The position numbers and the translations under genes are program-made. A DNA stretch of 64,000 nt from Tetrahymena elliotti 4EA. Lineage: Eukaryota; Ciliophora; Oligohymenophorea; Hymenostomatida; Tetrahymenidae. The notes below the pieces were generated by a model, which was not told where the DNA came from, made no database searches, and worked only from the letters and a program-made list of their open reading frames with translations. The stretch is from the NCBI GenBank assembly GCA_000231825.2, contig JH720378.1, positions 56,848 through 120,847 on the forward strand. Direction: 5' to 3'. Shown one piece after another: positions 1 to 13,176 of the stretch (the first letter of the stretch is position 1; each line of letters begins with the position of its first letter).

Positions 1-1112
1 TGTTGATTTTGTCCTTATAAGCAGGATCAATAGTATCAACTTTAGCAGGAACCTAATATTACAATTAAATGATTAAAAGCAATCTTAATTTTCATAAATT
101 CAATAAATTATTTTCTTCTTGCTAACATTTATGCTAAATTATAAACAAACTTATTTACCTTCTTAGGAGCTTCAGTAGCAGCAGGCTTTTCAGGCTTTTC
201 TTTTTTGGCTTCTTTTTTCTCAGCCTTTTCAGCCTTTTTAGGGTTTTCTGCTTTTTCACCTTTTTCTACCTTTTCAGGCTTTTCAGGTTTACCTTCAGGT
301 TTTTTTTAAGGAGCCTTCTTTTCTTTGACTACGGGTTAAGCAACAAAAGTTACTGCTTAGCTGACAGCTACTTCTAAGGTAGATTAAGCAGCAGTAAACC
401 AATCATGAAGATGAGTAAAACGCTTGATTCCAAAAGGAAGATCCTTAACAAAGGCTCTAATACGGGTATAAGCAATAACATCAATTTCTCCGAGTTCTTC
501 CTAAATTATTAAAAAAAAAATTTAAAACTTGTCTTTAATAATTCTTTGAAGTTAATAGCTAAATGAGTGAGTATAGATGTTTTTCTCCATAGAAAAAATT
601 AAAATAGCCTTATAATAAAGAAATGAATTTACTCCACTTAAGAATTATCTGGTAGAGAGAATTTTATTCAAGTACTCTAAAGCATTTTCTTCAATTAATC
701 TTTTACCAGCCTAAGTTATTGTATGAAAAAATATATTTAAGATATTAATTTGTGTTGAATGTAAATAAATACCTTTAATTAGTTGCAAACAAAGTAGAAA
801 TCGCCAAACAAGGGACTGTCGATCTTTAATTCAAGAAGATAAGAGAAAATAGCAGTCCATCCACTAATTGCCTATTAATTTTAGATAGTAAGAGTGTCAT
901 TTGCTACAGCTATATTTATAGAAATTACATTAATAAATTGTTTGTTTTTATAATTTTCAAGAAATTGTCTTTTTCTAATGAAAAACGAATTTGTAAGTGA
1001 ATTTGGTACATTCGTCTCTTAAGAATTTAATTGATTTTTCCTAGTGGAAAAGATTGGCTGAAGCAACAAGTGCTTGAGCCTTAGTTGTGAATTTTCTAAG
1101 TTTAACTTCCAT
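1..1112 (-). CDS. GST-C-like domain protein with K/E/P-rich linker (5' part; runs off window)
   Basis: Spliced model, minus strand: exons 1112-1010, 909-773, 710-633, 500-159 and 52 to beyond the edge, all phase-consistent, with GTA..AG introns. The ATG at 1112 opens with MEVKLRKFTTKAQ. Residues ~30-170 look like a glutathione-S-transferase C-terminal fold (AISGWTAIFSYLLELKID, then ALEYLNKILSTRQFLSG, then EELGEIDVIAYTRIRAFV). A linker of about 60 residues follows that is almost only K, E, P and A. The last visible exon begins VPAKVDTIDPAYKDKIN. Known families with a GST-like head plus charged linker are the eukaryotic Glu-, Met- and Val-tRNA synthetases, AIMP/Arc1p and eEF1B-gamma; the visible part does not decide between them. 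A translation-associated role is inference; the gene structure is well supported. Confidence 0.75.
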
Positions 1113-3127
1113 TTTTCAAAATATTTTGAATCTAGCTTTTTTCCTTCTTTTAGAAATGTAGTATTTTCAAATTTAGATGAAATTTATTAATTTTTTTTCT
1201 AAGGTAATTAATTATTTTAAATTTTTTAATTGCTTTAAAAGTAAAAATCTTTCTCTTTTTATTTTTATTTATAAATCTTTCGCGTATTTATATGTATCTT
1301 TATAGTTTCCTGTTCTGATTAATAACCAAATAAAGCAGAATTTATCATAAGTATCATTCAATTTATCAAGAAATTATTATGTCTATGATGATGCAATAGT
1401 AAAACTTTGATACTGTCTATGCTTTAAATTTTAAAGAAAATATATTCATTTATCTATTTCTATATGGTGTGATTTTATGATTGTTGGTTTAATTCTACAT
1501 TTAATCTAGTAATACCTCAATAAAATAAATAGTTTAAGAGTAAATAAATCACTCTCAGCCTCATAAATATACTTACTACATTTCCCTAAAAAACTTTCAG
1601 TATCATTTTAATTTATTCTTTTATTACTTCTATGTTCTAGTATATTTCATCTTTATTCAATAGAATGATTCCAGAATAAATTTTAATAATACGTTTATAA
1701 TCAATTAATTAATTAAAAGGACAATGATGTCTTCATGACTGATCTTTAATAATTTTTACCATCATATTGATCAACTTTCTCTATTCTGACGAAATAATTC
1801 TTGAAATGTAATATTTTTTAAATGTTAATCATCAAAAGTTTTTAGTTGTATTTCAAGTTAGAATTTTTAAAATTCTTGTCACAAACAAAGGAAAAGAAAG
1901 AATAATATGAAAAGTAACTAAAATATTTATTTCTTCTATTTTTTGGTGATAAGACTTATTCTATTTTCGGGATTTTATTTAAAGGATTTTAATAAAATTG
2001 TACAATGGATTATGAAGAAAATTAGTGGTGATAATTAAAATAGGACTTGACCTGTTGAAATTTGGTGTACTCATTAATTCAAATAGATAATGGAGGGAAA
2101 TAAATGTAAAATAAAATACTATTTTCAAAATTTGTCTATTTAAAAATTCAATAAACTAAAATATGATTTAATTTTTAAAGAACTTGCAATTTAAATACCT
2201 TTAGAAGTAAAAAATTTGATAGTTATTTCCATACTCAACAAATTATTATTTTAACAGAATAACTTCATGGAAATATGAAGAAAGACTTATGGTTTTTAAT
2301 CGCCAAAGCTACTTATTTAAAATGAATTTCTTCTGCTATGAAAATGTTTATAGTAATAATATCAATTCAAAATAATAGAAAGAAAGAAATATTCGATCAA
2401 TGATTCAATCAATACTTAAAATGTCATATTTAAGAATAAATTAAACTTAGAAATATTTAAATAAATTTCAACTTAAAATAAAATAACACTTTTTTCAAAA
2501 GAAAAAAAAATTTATTCTTAAAAATGTAAATCAAATGAATCTTATTAAAAAAAATATTAGTTGAATATTATTATTCTATTGTTTGATTAAATAATATTAA
2601 GAAATAAAATTTTACTATTAAAATGAAAAAAAATTAGTGGTGACAAATCATCAAAATATTTAATTTATCAAATACCAAAGCTACAAAGATTTTTGTGCTG
2701 ACTCAGTAATTTGAATTGATAAGCATTCAGAAAAGTAAAGAAATCATGACATAATAAATTTAAAAATCTTTTTTAATAATTAATTAATTAAACTTAAAAA
2801 TGAAGTGATATGTATTGTAAATAAATAATTTCAACATAGAATTATTGAAGTGAGCGATAATTGAAAAATAAATTTTAAAATGAATATTTGGAATATAAAC
2901 AGTTTTTTAACAGTAGTAGATATTATATATGCAAAATTATTTGAAAAGTAAAACTAATATAAAATAAAGAATAATCATCAATAAATGAATAAAATTTATC
3001 AATATTTAATTTATTAATAAACTTTTATATTTATTTATCATAACTAACAACAGATTATAAGATATATTTATTTAAACAAAAATCCTTATTTCAAAATAAC
3101 TAAGCATACATTTATACATTTTCTAAA
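1113..3127. other. intergenic, AT-rich
   Basis: I see no gene here. The stretch lies between divergently transcribed genes (start codons at 1112 minus and 3128 plus), so it must hold both promoters, but no recognisable motif stands out from the A/T background. Confidence 0.6.
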
Positions 3128-5437
3128 ATGATTTTGATGGGAAGTCGTACTCAAAAGAGACTTGCTGCTCTTTTGATGTAGCTTATTGAAAACGAAAATA
3201 AAATTGAGCATTGTCGTCTTAGTCTCTTTAAGAATCCAAATATAGATTTATTTAAAGTTTTTTAACAAATTGATCTGAAGCGTAGAGGATTTTTTAGGAA
3301 TGAAGAATTGCTTGACTTTTTATGTAAAAATAACATTTTCGCTACTACCAGAGAAGTTAAATTTTTAACTGATTAACTTGATACTGATAAGGATTCTATT
3401 GTAACTTATGAAAAGTAAATCATATTTAAATTTATTATTTTAATATTAATAACAATAAAATATTAAATAGCTTTTTGCACTTTTTAGCTCCTTAGTAAGA
3501 TGAAAACTTTAGGAAAGAAATTTTAGTAAGAGAAAGGATTCAAGCAACATAATAGTTAGATGAATAGTTCTTTTATATTAATAATAATACTCCCACTCCT
3601 TAAAAAATGAAATAAAGCAATCTTGGTGCAAGTGCATTTTTGTCAACTGCTAAATCAAAACCATAAAATAGTGGAAATCAATAGCAAAATTAATCTTTCC
3701 ATAAGCAATAGGATGTTTTAGGAGTAGACCCAGAAACAGAATATTTGCTTTCAAAGCTTTTTTATTAGATTATATAAAATTTCAAAGCAATTGAAGCTAA
3801 AAAAGAAATATTAAATGGTAGCAACGATTTCTAATTAGAAATCGCATTCAAAACAATTGATACTTCAAATATAGATAAATTGGACTATGAAAGGTAAATA
3901 AAAGATTTTAAAATTAATATTTTCTTATTCCTATTTTATTTAATCATTTTTCAATGAATAAGTTTGTTAATATTTTACAATAAATTACATTAGAAAAAAC
4001 ATATAAATGAATAAATAGTTACTGACTTTAATTTTTTTTATTTATAAAAATTTGAAAAAAAGCTTTGAAGAATTTCTTAAGAAGTTTAATTATTAAATTT
4101 AAGAAAAAGACTTACTTGTATTGATAAGAACTTTTGGTAGTTTGACAGATGGGTTTATTAATCAAGCATAATTCTATGATATGGTTTTATCTTATGAATT
4201 TAACTTAAAGAAGAATGCAGTTAAATAAAGCTTTGCAAAATAGTCAAAAATTGATTAAAACATCAGTTAAGTGGTTCAGAAACCAGATCCTTTAGTTGAT
4301 CCAGCAACAGCAAAAAGATAGGTTAACTTTGGGCAATCCTAAGGAGATACAGAATAATCTTTTACAAATAAAAATAATTAATTAGGATAGTCAACATTAA
4401 AATCAGGAACTTAAGCAAATATCAAAGCTAATGATACTAAAACAGTGATGATGACTTAAACAAAGCTAACAAACGATGTCTATTTGAATAGCCAAAAGTA
4501 GATAGATGGTAATTCTTTTACTATAAAGAAGCCACTGTGTAGAGGTACCTTAAAAACTCCTTATTCTAAAAGATTTTTATCTACAGTTTAAATTCGCCCT
4601 GGAGTATCCTCTTTAATAAATTTAAATAACATGGAAGATGATGCTGAATAATATGATGAAATAGCAAGAGGAAAATATCGTAATTCTGCTATGAAAGGTG
4701 ATGAAGAAGAGTTTTTCGTTTAAAAATTATATGAAATTGTATTAAGTGATATTAAGTTAGAAGAATTCAAGCAAGAATTGTCAACTTAAAAAGACTTCAA
4801 CTTGTTGGATTCTTTTTACTTTATTGATTTGCAAGGGAAAGGATATATCACATAACAAGATTTGTATTTAAACCTGAAATAAATTGGCTTAAGTCCTACG
4901 AAAGATTAAATCTACTTGTTTTTCAAGCAGTATGATTTAGATTTCTCGAATAGATTAGAATTCTCTGAGTTTGTTAAGACATTTATACCTATTGAATAAG
5001 AATATAGAAATCTATTAAATAATAGAACTGCTACAGGAAATGGATTCAGTTCATAAACTAAGCATTTACTTAAAGAAACATTTTAATATATACTACAAAA
5101 CTCATACGATATGGAATTTATTCGTCAAACCCTTAATCGTCGTAGACTTTTTAATACATATGATGCTTTTTGTGCCATAGATTAAGATAATAATGGTTTT
5201 ATTACTTTAGAAGACATAAGAACACTTTTCCTTGATTATGATATCCACTTTTCTCCTAAAGAATTATATTACTTTTTCCGTAGATTTGATAAAAGTCTTG
5301 ATGGTGAAGTTTGCTATGGTGAGTTTTTCTCAGAACTAACCCCGAAAAGTCCTTATGCCCTATCCGAAGAGCGTTATACACAAGTTAGAAAATCAATGGT
5401 CTCTTTGAGTAATATAGAGAATGCTAAGTTTTAATGA
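3128..5437 (+). CDS. multi-EF-hand calcium-binding protein, 694 aa
   Basis: Exons 3128-3414, 3471-3893 and 4063-5437; phases agree and the frame ends at TGA 5435-5437. Several EF-hand loops can be read: DTDKDSIVTYENF near residue 90 (split by intron 1), a degenerate pair around intron 2 (DTSNIDKLDYERSFEEF), FIDLQGKGYITQQDLY and YDLDFSNRLEFSEFV in the C-terminal half, and the well-formed IDQDNNGFITLEDI and FDKSLDGEVCYGEFF near the C terminus. About 250 residues between the N- and C-terminal EF regions are Q/S/T-rich and probably disordered. Long EF-hand proteins of this layout are common in ciliates and often cytoskeletal or ciliary, but I cannot name an orthologue. The last two loops keep acidic residues at most coordinating positions, so calcium binding there is likely. 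Confidence 0.9.
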
Positions 5438-6815
5438 AAAATGATTAAGATAGAAGAAAAATTTGATATAGAAACCTTTAAATAAAAATATATGTTCTTT
5501 ATTTCCGAAGGGTGGAAAAGTACCAAATATTATCTCTATTATTCTGAATTTAAAACTAATTTTTAAATTGTAAGTAAGTTAATTAATCTATGTACTCTGT
5601 AAAAATTTAGATCAATATTGTTATAATAATGTTTTATCACTCACTCACTCACTCACTCACTCATTCATTTTGTTAACATTAATAATTTTTAAATTATTAT
5701 GTCATTCTTTTTGAATTTTTGAAGATTATTTTTATTTATTTATTATTATCCTTTTATTTTATTGAATAAACTTAATATTATTTTCATTTAAAAAAACTAA
5801 AAACATAGCAACCAATTTATGCATATTTGCTATCTTTAAATTATAATTAAATTGAATTTAAATAAATCTGGTTTTAATACAATTACTTAAGAAATAACAG
5901 TAATAAAAAGAATAATTGTTAAAGTATCCTTCTTAATAACTTTATTAATGGTGTTACTTAAAAGATGGAGAACATTTATTTATTCTTATATTCAAAATTT
6001 AAGATGAGCAGTTTAGAAATTATTTTACTATCATTATTCAAATAAATGTAATTATCTGATTAAATAGTGCTTCGTTTTATCAGTTGATAATTCCAGATTT
6101 CCTGATTTCATACTATAATAGTATATTAAGTTTTGGGGAATGGGGTTAATAATTTATGTGAATTATATTGTTTACTTTTTTTAATTTTCAAACTTAAAAC
6201 TAAACATTAACAAACCATATGTAATTTTGATATTAAGATAAGTTTCTATGAAAATAAAAAATTCTTTATTGTTTTTAAATTTATTTTACAATATTTTTAT
6301 TATTTTATTTGTAAAGTTTTGCTGTGTCTACTAATTTATAGCCTTAAGATTCTAAAATTTTATTTTAAAGTTAAGTTTTAATAAAAATAAAAAATATTCT
6401 TAAGTTAAGTTTCAGTTTTTGTTGTTTTTTAGTTTTAATGGCTTTAAATGAAACTTAATTTAACAATATAAATGTTTTATTGTATATTTGATTAGTAATT
6501 GCTGGCTGAGTTGTATTGTATGAATTATGTTTAAAAATGTATCAATAAAATGAAATTCATATTAGTATAACTTTTCAAAGTAGTTTTAAAGAATAATGAT
6601 TAGAATCTATTAATTTTATATGATAGTAATAAATTGCTGGATTTTATAATTTTGAATTAGTAATTATTTCAATATTTATTTCACATTCCTTTTAAACAAT
6701 AATTTCTGAGAAATATTGTCAAAAAACAAACACCAATTTCAGCTAAAGCAAGTAGTTAATAGTTTTAAATTTTAGGATCTTGAGCGAATCTAAATAGGTT
6801 AATAAAGTAGTCCAA
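5438..6815. other. intergenic, AT-rich
   Basis: No gene seen. It holds the 3' flank of the EF-hand gene, the TCAC microsatellite at 5637-5668 and the promoter region of the SPEF1-like gene. Confidence 0.6.
5637..5668. repeat. TCAC/TCAT microsatellite
   Basis: Six perfect TCAC units followed by two TCAT units, about 200 bp after the EF-hand stop codon. Confidence 0.95.
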
Positions 6816-7655
6816 ATGGACGCCCCTCCATTAAATGAAGAGGAGTTAAATTAGATTTATAATTGGATTGATGGAATTCCTCTTTCTCGTCCAAAAAAAA
6901 ATATAACTAGAGATTTCGCAGATGGATGTATGTTGGCAGAAGTTGTTAACCACTATTGTCCTAAGATGGTTGAAGTTCACAATTACTCATAAGCACACTC
7001 TGTAACATAAAAGCTTTATAACTGGAATACCTTAAATTGTAAAATTTTTAGTTTATATCTAGAAGAGCATTCAAATTTCAAAATGTGAAACTTTAATACA
7101 ATTTTAAATTATTCAAATAATTAGAGAGAGTTTTAAAGAAAATGGGATTTTAAATATCTAAAAATGACATTGATTGTATAATAAATGCAGTACCTGATGC
7201 AGTTGAAAGGGTTTTGAAGGTTGTTTAGATAAAGCTTGATAAATATCTTGATGATTAAAAGAAGAAAAAAGATTAACAATAATATATAGAAAACGCATAA
7301 ATGATGTAAAATGGAAATAAATTACAGCCTGGTAATTCAAGCAATCCTTATTAGTATGCTGAATTGTAATTTTTATATTTTTTAAATAATTTATAATCTT
7401 TTACAATTTAAACTTGTATTTTAGTTTAAATCCCAAAGAAGTCTCATAAATGCTTTTTTAAAGAGATACAACAATAAACGAGCTGAGGGCAACTATCGAG
7501 GTATTTTTTTTGAATTTCAAAATAATTTAAATAAAATTTTATATATTCTAAAGATACTTGAACTTAAGATCAAAAAAATGGATTAGCTAGTTAAACTAAA
7601 AGATAGCAAAATATAAAGTCTTATAAATAAATTATCTTCAGCTGGATTGTCTTGA
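6816..7655 (+). CDS. SPEF1: SPEF1/CLAMP-family calponin-homology-like protein, 213 aa
   Basis: Exons 6816-7038, 7125-7365, 7425-7500 and 7554-7655; 214 codons including TGA. The N-terminal ~110 residues match the CH-like CLAMP domain of sperm flagellar protein 1: IYNWIDGIPLSRPKKNITR, DFADGCMLAEVVNHYCPKMV, then EVHNYSQAHSVTQKLYNWNT and QRVLKKMGF. The start at 6816 gives the family's usual short N terminus. The C-terminal ~35 residues form the short coiled coil typical of the family (RDTTINELRATIEILELKI...LVKLKDSKIQSL), assembled across introns 3 and 4. SPEF1 proteins bind and bundle microtubules, in particular along the central apparatus of motile cilia. Family assignment is strong; location in this organism is inferred. 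Confidence 0.95.
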
Positions 7656-9129
7656 ATTTACTAAAATAAATAAATAAAGTTTGCAAGAAAAGATGCAGCG
7701 AATAATTAAAAAGTAATAAAGAAAGTTTCTAGATAAATATTCAATTATAAAAGGTTTATCAATTAATTATATATGGAATTAAAATTAAGAAAACTCTTTA
7801 CTAAATTTATATCTAACTCTTTTTATAATGTATTTTATTCTCCCAATAAAATTATTTACATTTACTTTAATATCCTCAGATACAAAAGTTTAATTCAACA
7901 TTTTTAGTTTTCTTTCAAAATCAAATTAATAAATATTAATTATTATTTAAGTGGTTAATTAAAATATTTTTTAAAGGTTTTATATTATTAATTAAATATT
8001 TTATTCTTCTAACCATTTTTTTTAAAAAGTACATTTTATGTTATTTTTTATTTAGAAGGAGTGAGCAATTATAAAAAGAGTTTCTACTTGTGGTGGTTAT
8101 TTTTTTAGATTTATTAAAATATTTGCTCAAAATTAAGATAAAATTAAAAGATGAGATAGAATTCTGAAATTATCTCTTCTAGAAAAGAATATGTTTATTA
8201 CATAATAATTAATAATATTTACTTAAGTTAAAAATTTTTATAATTAATTTTATACTAATCAATTTAATTATTTCTTCAATTTAAACATATACTGTTTAAT
8301 CCAAAAAGAAGTACAAAGAGCAGATGAATTTACCTACTTCCTTTTTATATCTAAAGTTTTGTTTTAAATATATTTTATTATTTAAAAAACTATCAAATAA
8401 TTTATAGAAAATAGTATGATTACAAAAATTGTAATTATTTAAAAATATTTTTTATTTTTAATAGGAATTAAGAGCTCTGATTTATTGATAAATGCTCTAG
8501 AAAAAGAAAAAGTTAATGTTTTAAAAGAAATGAATAGAAAGTAAAACATTTAGATTATATAATTGTTAGTTCTCGTATGTTCTCGTATGATAAATAAAAT
8601 ATGTTTACTCTTTAAGATTTATTAACATATTTAATTTAGCTATTTAAACATAAATATAATATGATTATTATAAAACTATTATAAGTTTATTTATATATTT
8701 AAGTAGGTATTCATATTATTCAGACATTAAGATATCAATATAATTATTTTATTTAGGTGCATTAATTACTAACCTTTTAACTAGCAAGCAGGTAAAATAA
8801 ATAAATAACTTACTTACTTACTTAATTTATAACTAACTATATTTTTATCTTGTAAATTTAGACCTATTCAAGAAAGATATTAAATAAAACTATAGTGAGT
8901 TTGTAAATCATTGATTAGTAGTACACTTATTCATATTAATATAATATAAAGCTGATCTATTAATCTAAGTAATTGCTATAACTAGCTAACTTATGAAATA
9001 ACCATAATTATTAAGGGAAAGTTATGCTAATATTTAACTTTTTTACTTGTAAAATAATATCAGCATAGTAATTAAATATTATATATCATATTATTATTGC
9101 TTCAATTATTTGATTGTAATAGCTTTAAT
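7656..9129. other. intergenic, AT-rich
   Basis: Convergent 3' flanks of the SPEF1-like gene and the minus-strand coiled-coil gene. Only short open stretches made of A/T triplets; no gene or RNA signal seen. Confidence 0.55.
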
Positions 9130-9945
9130 TCAGTCTACCAACCTAATAAAAATATTATTTTAATTTATAAATAGTTTTAATTTATTAATACGTGACTCTA
9201 GGATCTGTAAGCATTAAGTAACTGGGTTGTTTAATTTGTTCATGTTGTTGTTGTTTTTCGATTCTCCAAGAGATTGAGAATCTTCTTAACTTTAACTCTA
9301 AAAACTCTATAGTATGTTCATCTTGAAAATATCAAGACTCTTTTAATGAGCTTCGTTTTACAAATTTTGCTTTACTCTTTCTAATTTAGGATCAAACAAA
9401 TGAATGTTTTTCTTTAAATTGTCTATACTCTAAAAGCTAAATTTCTTTCCTATCTATAAATAAAAAAAGCAAATTCATTTTATGTAAAAGGCTTTGAATG
9501 TTAAGAATACCTCATTAAGGCTATCTATTATCTTTTATTCTTCATTCTATTTATCTATTTTTTATAAGTTAAGTTAATACTTGCTGATGTTCCATTCAAA
9601 AATGAATGTAAATTACTTTCCTCCTTAACTTAAGATGAAGCTGGAACTGCTTTAACTAATTTATCTTTTTATATAAAAATAAAATATGTTCATAATTCTT
9701 CTGTTAATTCTATTCTAATTTAATTATACTCTTAATTTTCTAAGATAATTCATACAATTTATCAACTTCTTTAGCTAATTCCTTATTTTTAATTATTTGA
9801 GCGAAATTTAGATCTGAAATACATTTACAGTATTTAATAATAATTTTACTTCATCATATGCTACTTCAGCATTTTACGCTATGGTAAATCCCAAAAATGA
9901 AGGGTTAATAACTTGATTAATCTTTTATGTAGTTGATAAACTCAT
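9130..9945 (-). CDS. small coiled-coil protein of unknown function, 206 aa
   Basis: Minus-strand exons 9945-9829, 9781-9730, 9664-9581, 9554-9511 and 9453-9130. The phases close exactly (207 codons with TGA), which is the main support because the product is not one I recognise. The N terminus starts MSLSTTQKINQVINPSFLGF. Residues ~30-60 are helical (AYDEVKLLLNTELAKEVDKL), followed by a short S/N-rich stretch. The last exon has another heptad-rich region (IGKKFSFQSIDNLKKNIHLF, KLERVKQNLQNEAHQKSL), then Q/S/N-rich sequence and a short helix. Some introns are very short (25-65 nt). The overall shape recalls small coiled-coil subunits of trafficking or cytoskeletal complexes, but no family is claimed. 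The exact stop is the least certain part. Confidence 0.65.
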
Positions 9946-10254
9946 TTTTAACTAAAAAATTTATTGGAAGATATTAACAGTTCTTATTTTGTTAATGAAA
10001 ATAAATATAAAAATTTTAAATTATTCACAAAAGTCTTTATTAAAAAAATATCTTTTAATTTCAATAAACTTTCTTTGAAATGCATTCTTCATTCACTTAA
10101 AAATAACTCACAAAAATGAATTCAAACAAACAGAACATCTTTTTTTTGCAATTTTTTTGAAAACAAAAAGTAAAGCAAAATAATTTAAAATATTTTATTT
10201 GCTTTTATTTAAATAATTTTCTACTGAATTTAAAATGGAAATATTTAATTATTT
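9946..10254. other. short intergenic spacer
   Basis: About 300 bp between two minus-strand genes. It must contain the terminator of the calcineurin-B-like gene and the promoter of the coiled-coil gene. No distinct motif seen. Confidence 0.5.
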
Positions 10255-11059
10255 TCAAAAATTTATATTTAATCTAAATTAAAGATCTAAATTATCAACC
10301 AAGTCTTTAAATTCACCAAAATCAAGCTCTCCACTCCTATCTTTATCAAAATCATTCATTATATCTTTAGCTAGAGAATCTAAATAGTCTTAATTTGCCA
10401 TAAACGCTTCTTTAAGTTCTTCTAAATCTACATTTTTTTTCCTTTAATTTCCTTCTTTATTCTCATCATCTATTTAAGATTAAATTAAAAAGTAACTTAA
10501 ATATATACAATTCCACAATGCTATTCATAAATATTCTAAAAAATTACTCATTTTTTCTTTTGATACTTAAATTGAGTAAATAATCTTCATAGTTGCTTTG
10601 ATGTCATCTTAAGAAATCAGATTATCCTAAAATATTTATAATTCATTTATTTACTAAGGTATTTACTCACATCTTAATAATTACTTTATTTATATCATAG
10701 ATGTCAAATAAAAGTTTATATTTTAAGTCAATTGAAGTCAATGGATGAAAGGGAGTCAACACTTTAATAAAATAATCAAAATCAATATCTTATTTATTTC
10801 TCTTGGCCATTTCTTACTCTACTATCTAATATATCCTTTCTCTAAAAAAATGTGTCTTAAGCTCTAGTAGTTGCTTGAATCCATTTATAGTTAATGTAGG
10901 CTTATTATCAGATAATAACCTAAATTTTTCTCTCAACCTTTAAATTTCTACTTCAGCAAAAGGCTCATATTTTTAAGACCTACTCTAATTTTTTTACAAG
11001 TCCTATAGAGTTTAGTCTATATTTTTTTCCTTCTTTTTATTAGAAGATCCATTACCCAT
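10255..11059 (-). CDS. calcineurin B-like EF-hand protein with N-myristoylation signal, 222 aa
   Basis: Minus-strand exons 11059-10685, 10626-10548 and 10469-10255; 223 codons, phases exact. It begins MGNGSSNKKK, a classical myristoylation context (Gly2, Ser/Asn at 5-6). The body follows the calcineurin B / CBL / NCS layout: VEIQRLREKFRLLSDNKPTL aligns with the first helix-loop-helix, FDYFIKVLTPFHPL with the second, YKLLFDIYDINKDNLISQDD with the third (loop spliced across intron 1), and NDFDKDRSGELDFGEFKDLV with the fourth. Only the third and fourth loops keep the residues needed for calcium; the first two are degenerate. The family gives regulatory subunits of phosphatases or kinases tethered to membranes. 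Calcineurin B proper is shorter and better conserved, so a divergent CBL/CNB-like paralogue is more likely. Confidence 0.9.
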
Positions 11060-12221
11060 ACTAAATCAAATTATAAAAAACACTATGCAAATATAAAAAA
11101 TTAATAAAATAGAGCTTAAATTTTACAAATATCTGATAGAAAATGTGATAAGTACTTAATATATCACACATAATTTTTTTAAAAATATAAATTTTTGATT
11201 TAAGTTGCTTGAAATAAATAATTACCATTAAACTTAAAAAATAATAAAATGTAAAATCAAAATACATCTAGTTTAAATTTTAGCTGTTCTATTATTTATA
11301 TGAAGTTAATCAGAACTTGATTCTTTTTTAAAATGCATTCTTAATCCTTCAAAGTGAAAATCTTAAAATTTTATAAAGGTTTGAATTTAAATATGTAAGG
11401 TATTACCATTTTAGAAACTATAAATTGTTTTTACTTTATATAATTATTGACTTAAAAATTAATAACTTATATAAAAATTAAATAATTAACAAAAATTAAA
11501 CCAATTACTGACTTTAAATAGTAAAAATTAATTTAAAGATTTTAACAAAATGTTTATTTATTATTGAAGTTATTTATAATGAAAAAGACATCTTAAAATT
11601 AGATATATTTTGAATTGAATATATCAATTCACAGTAAACATATTTATTTGGATCTAAAAAGTAGCCAGTTCCACCATTTTAAATTCAAATCATTCTTTTT
11701 AAATAATTTCAAAAAATTCTATAAATAAAGCTAGAGTACTTTGTATTAAATTCATTATTTGATAATTTTTCAATCTATTACAAACTCATTAAGTAATTAA
11801 AAGAGAATATTATCTTAATTATTTATCGAATTCAAATTATTTTGGGCTATTTTATTGAATAATTTATTTTTTCATTCTTATCAAAGCACATAAAATAGCT
11901 TCAAACAATTTATTTATTATAATTAAATAAAATAAGATGATTTTTGATTAAAAATTTTAATTTTAAATTGTATTAAAATTAAACTATTTAGAATAGTTTT
12001 ACCCCATATTTAGTATTAGTTGTTTTTTAGACACTTTTATGATGTTTTATTGTAAAAAACCACTAAAAATCAAAAATCAAAATATTTATTGAATTTATTA
12101 TCCTAAAATTATTATGGATTCTAAACAGTACATAAAAAAATTAATAAAAAGCACCATAATTTATTGTAAATCTTTATCTAAAATTATTTTTGTAATTAAA
12201 AACCTAAACTGATATTTGAGT
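11060..12221. other. intergenic, AT-rich
   Basis: No gene seen. The short open frame around 11061-11267 on the minus strand is F/Y/I-rich low-complexity sequence typical of A/T DNA in this code. Confidence 0.55.
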
Positions 12222-13176
12222 TCAATTTTTTAATTTTTTTCTGTTTTTAATTTTATCAATTAAACTTCTTGCATTTTAAACAACTTCATCTTCTTCATCA
12301 TTTTATAACTCTTTTTTAAATTATTCTAACTCTTCTTTATTTAATGGATCTTCTTCATATTCCTCAGCTTTTTTTTATGCATCTTTATTTTCTTCATTAT
12401 TATCACTTGTTTTTTAATCAGTTTAATCATCTTATTTATCTTAAATCTGGTCTTGGCTTTGAGATTCATCTTCACTTTCTTCATCTTCTTCATCACTTTT
12501 TAAATCTTCTGGCTTTCCATTCAAAATTTTATTTTAAAGTTCTATTAATTATTATTATTTTATTTTTTCTGATTCTTCTAATTCTTTCTAAACCTCTTAT
12601 TTTAATTTTCTAAATTCCTCCATTCTATATAGAAATAATGTAAGATAAACTTATTGCAAAAATGCATACCTTGCTAAAGCTTCTTATCTTTCAATTTCTT
12701 CAATTCTTTTTATTTCTTCCAATTCTTCTTTTCTTAACTTTTCTGCAAGCTCTCTGATTTAACATATTTTAATTACTAAAAATAAAAAATCTCAATAATA
12801 ATTACTCATTATCTTCTAAAGCAGCTCTTTTAAGTTATAATTGCTGAGCTTCTTTCTTTTTCTAAGCAGCTTCTTTAATCTTTTCCAAAGTCTATTATAT
12901 AGAAAAATTCTTTAATATATTATTTATTTATTGCAAATATTACTTATAAATGTCTTTCTTCTGTCAAATGACGTTGAAATAGAGGAATAGTTTTGCAAAT
13001 TTATTTACAAATGATACATTCAAAAACATTCTCTAATTTCTCATTCCTTACTTATCTATTATAATTTTATAAATTATATAGAATATTTTAATACTAAATA
13101 TCACAGTAGTGTAAAAATTATACACTGCAAATTATGGTAAAGCAACTTTTTTGTTGTTTGCTAAAGTAGAACTCAT
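12222..13176 (-). CDS. one-zinc-finger, coiled-coil acidic protein, 245 aa
   Basis: Minus-strand exons 13176-13124, 13055-12944, 12891-12806, 12753-12670 and 12624-12222; 246 codons, all phases consistent. Residues ~25-55 contain one C2H2 finger of the U1/matrin-like type: CIICKQICKTIPLFQRHLTE continuing to a second His, with C-x2-C and H-x5-H spacing as in zinc fingers of nucleic-acid-binding and splicing-linked proteins. A basic/acidic coiled coil follows (EKIKEAAQKKKEAQQ, EKLRKEELEEIKRIEEIERQ), then a long acidic D/E/Q-rich segment and a basic tail (DKIKNRKKLKN). The layout of a single N-terminal finger plus coiled coil resembles ZNF830/CCDC16, a spliceosome-associated nuclear protein. That similarity is by eye and only suggestive. 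Confidence 0.8.

Noticed and set aside
5637..5668. TCAC repeat as a regulatory or chromosome-breakage site
   Set aside because: Plain microsatellite; it does not resemble the known Tetrahymena chromosome breakage sequence.
12344..12613. 89-codon plus-strand frame rich in H, L and F
   Set aside because: Antisense of the acidic tail of the zinc-finger gene on the minus strand.
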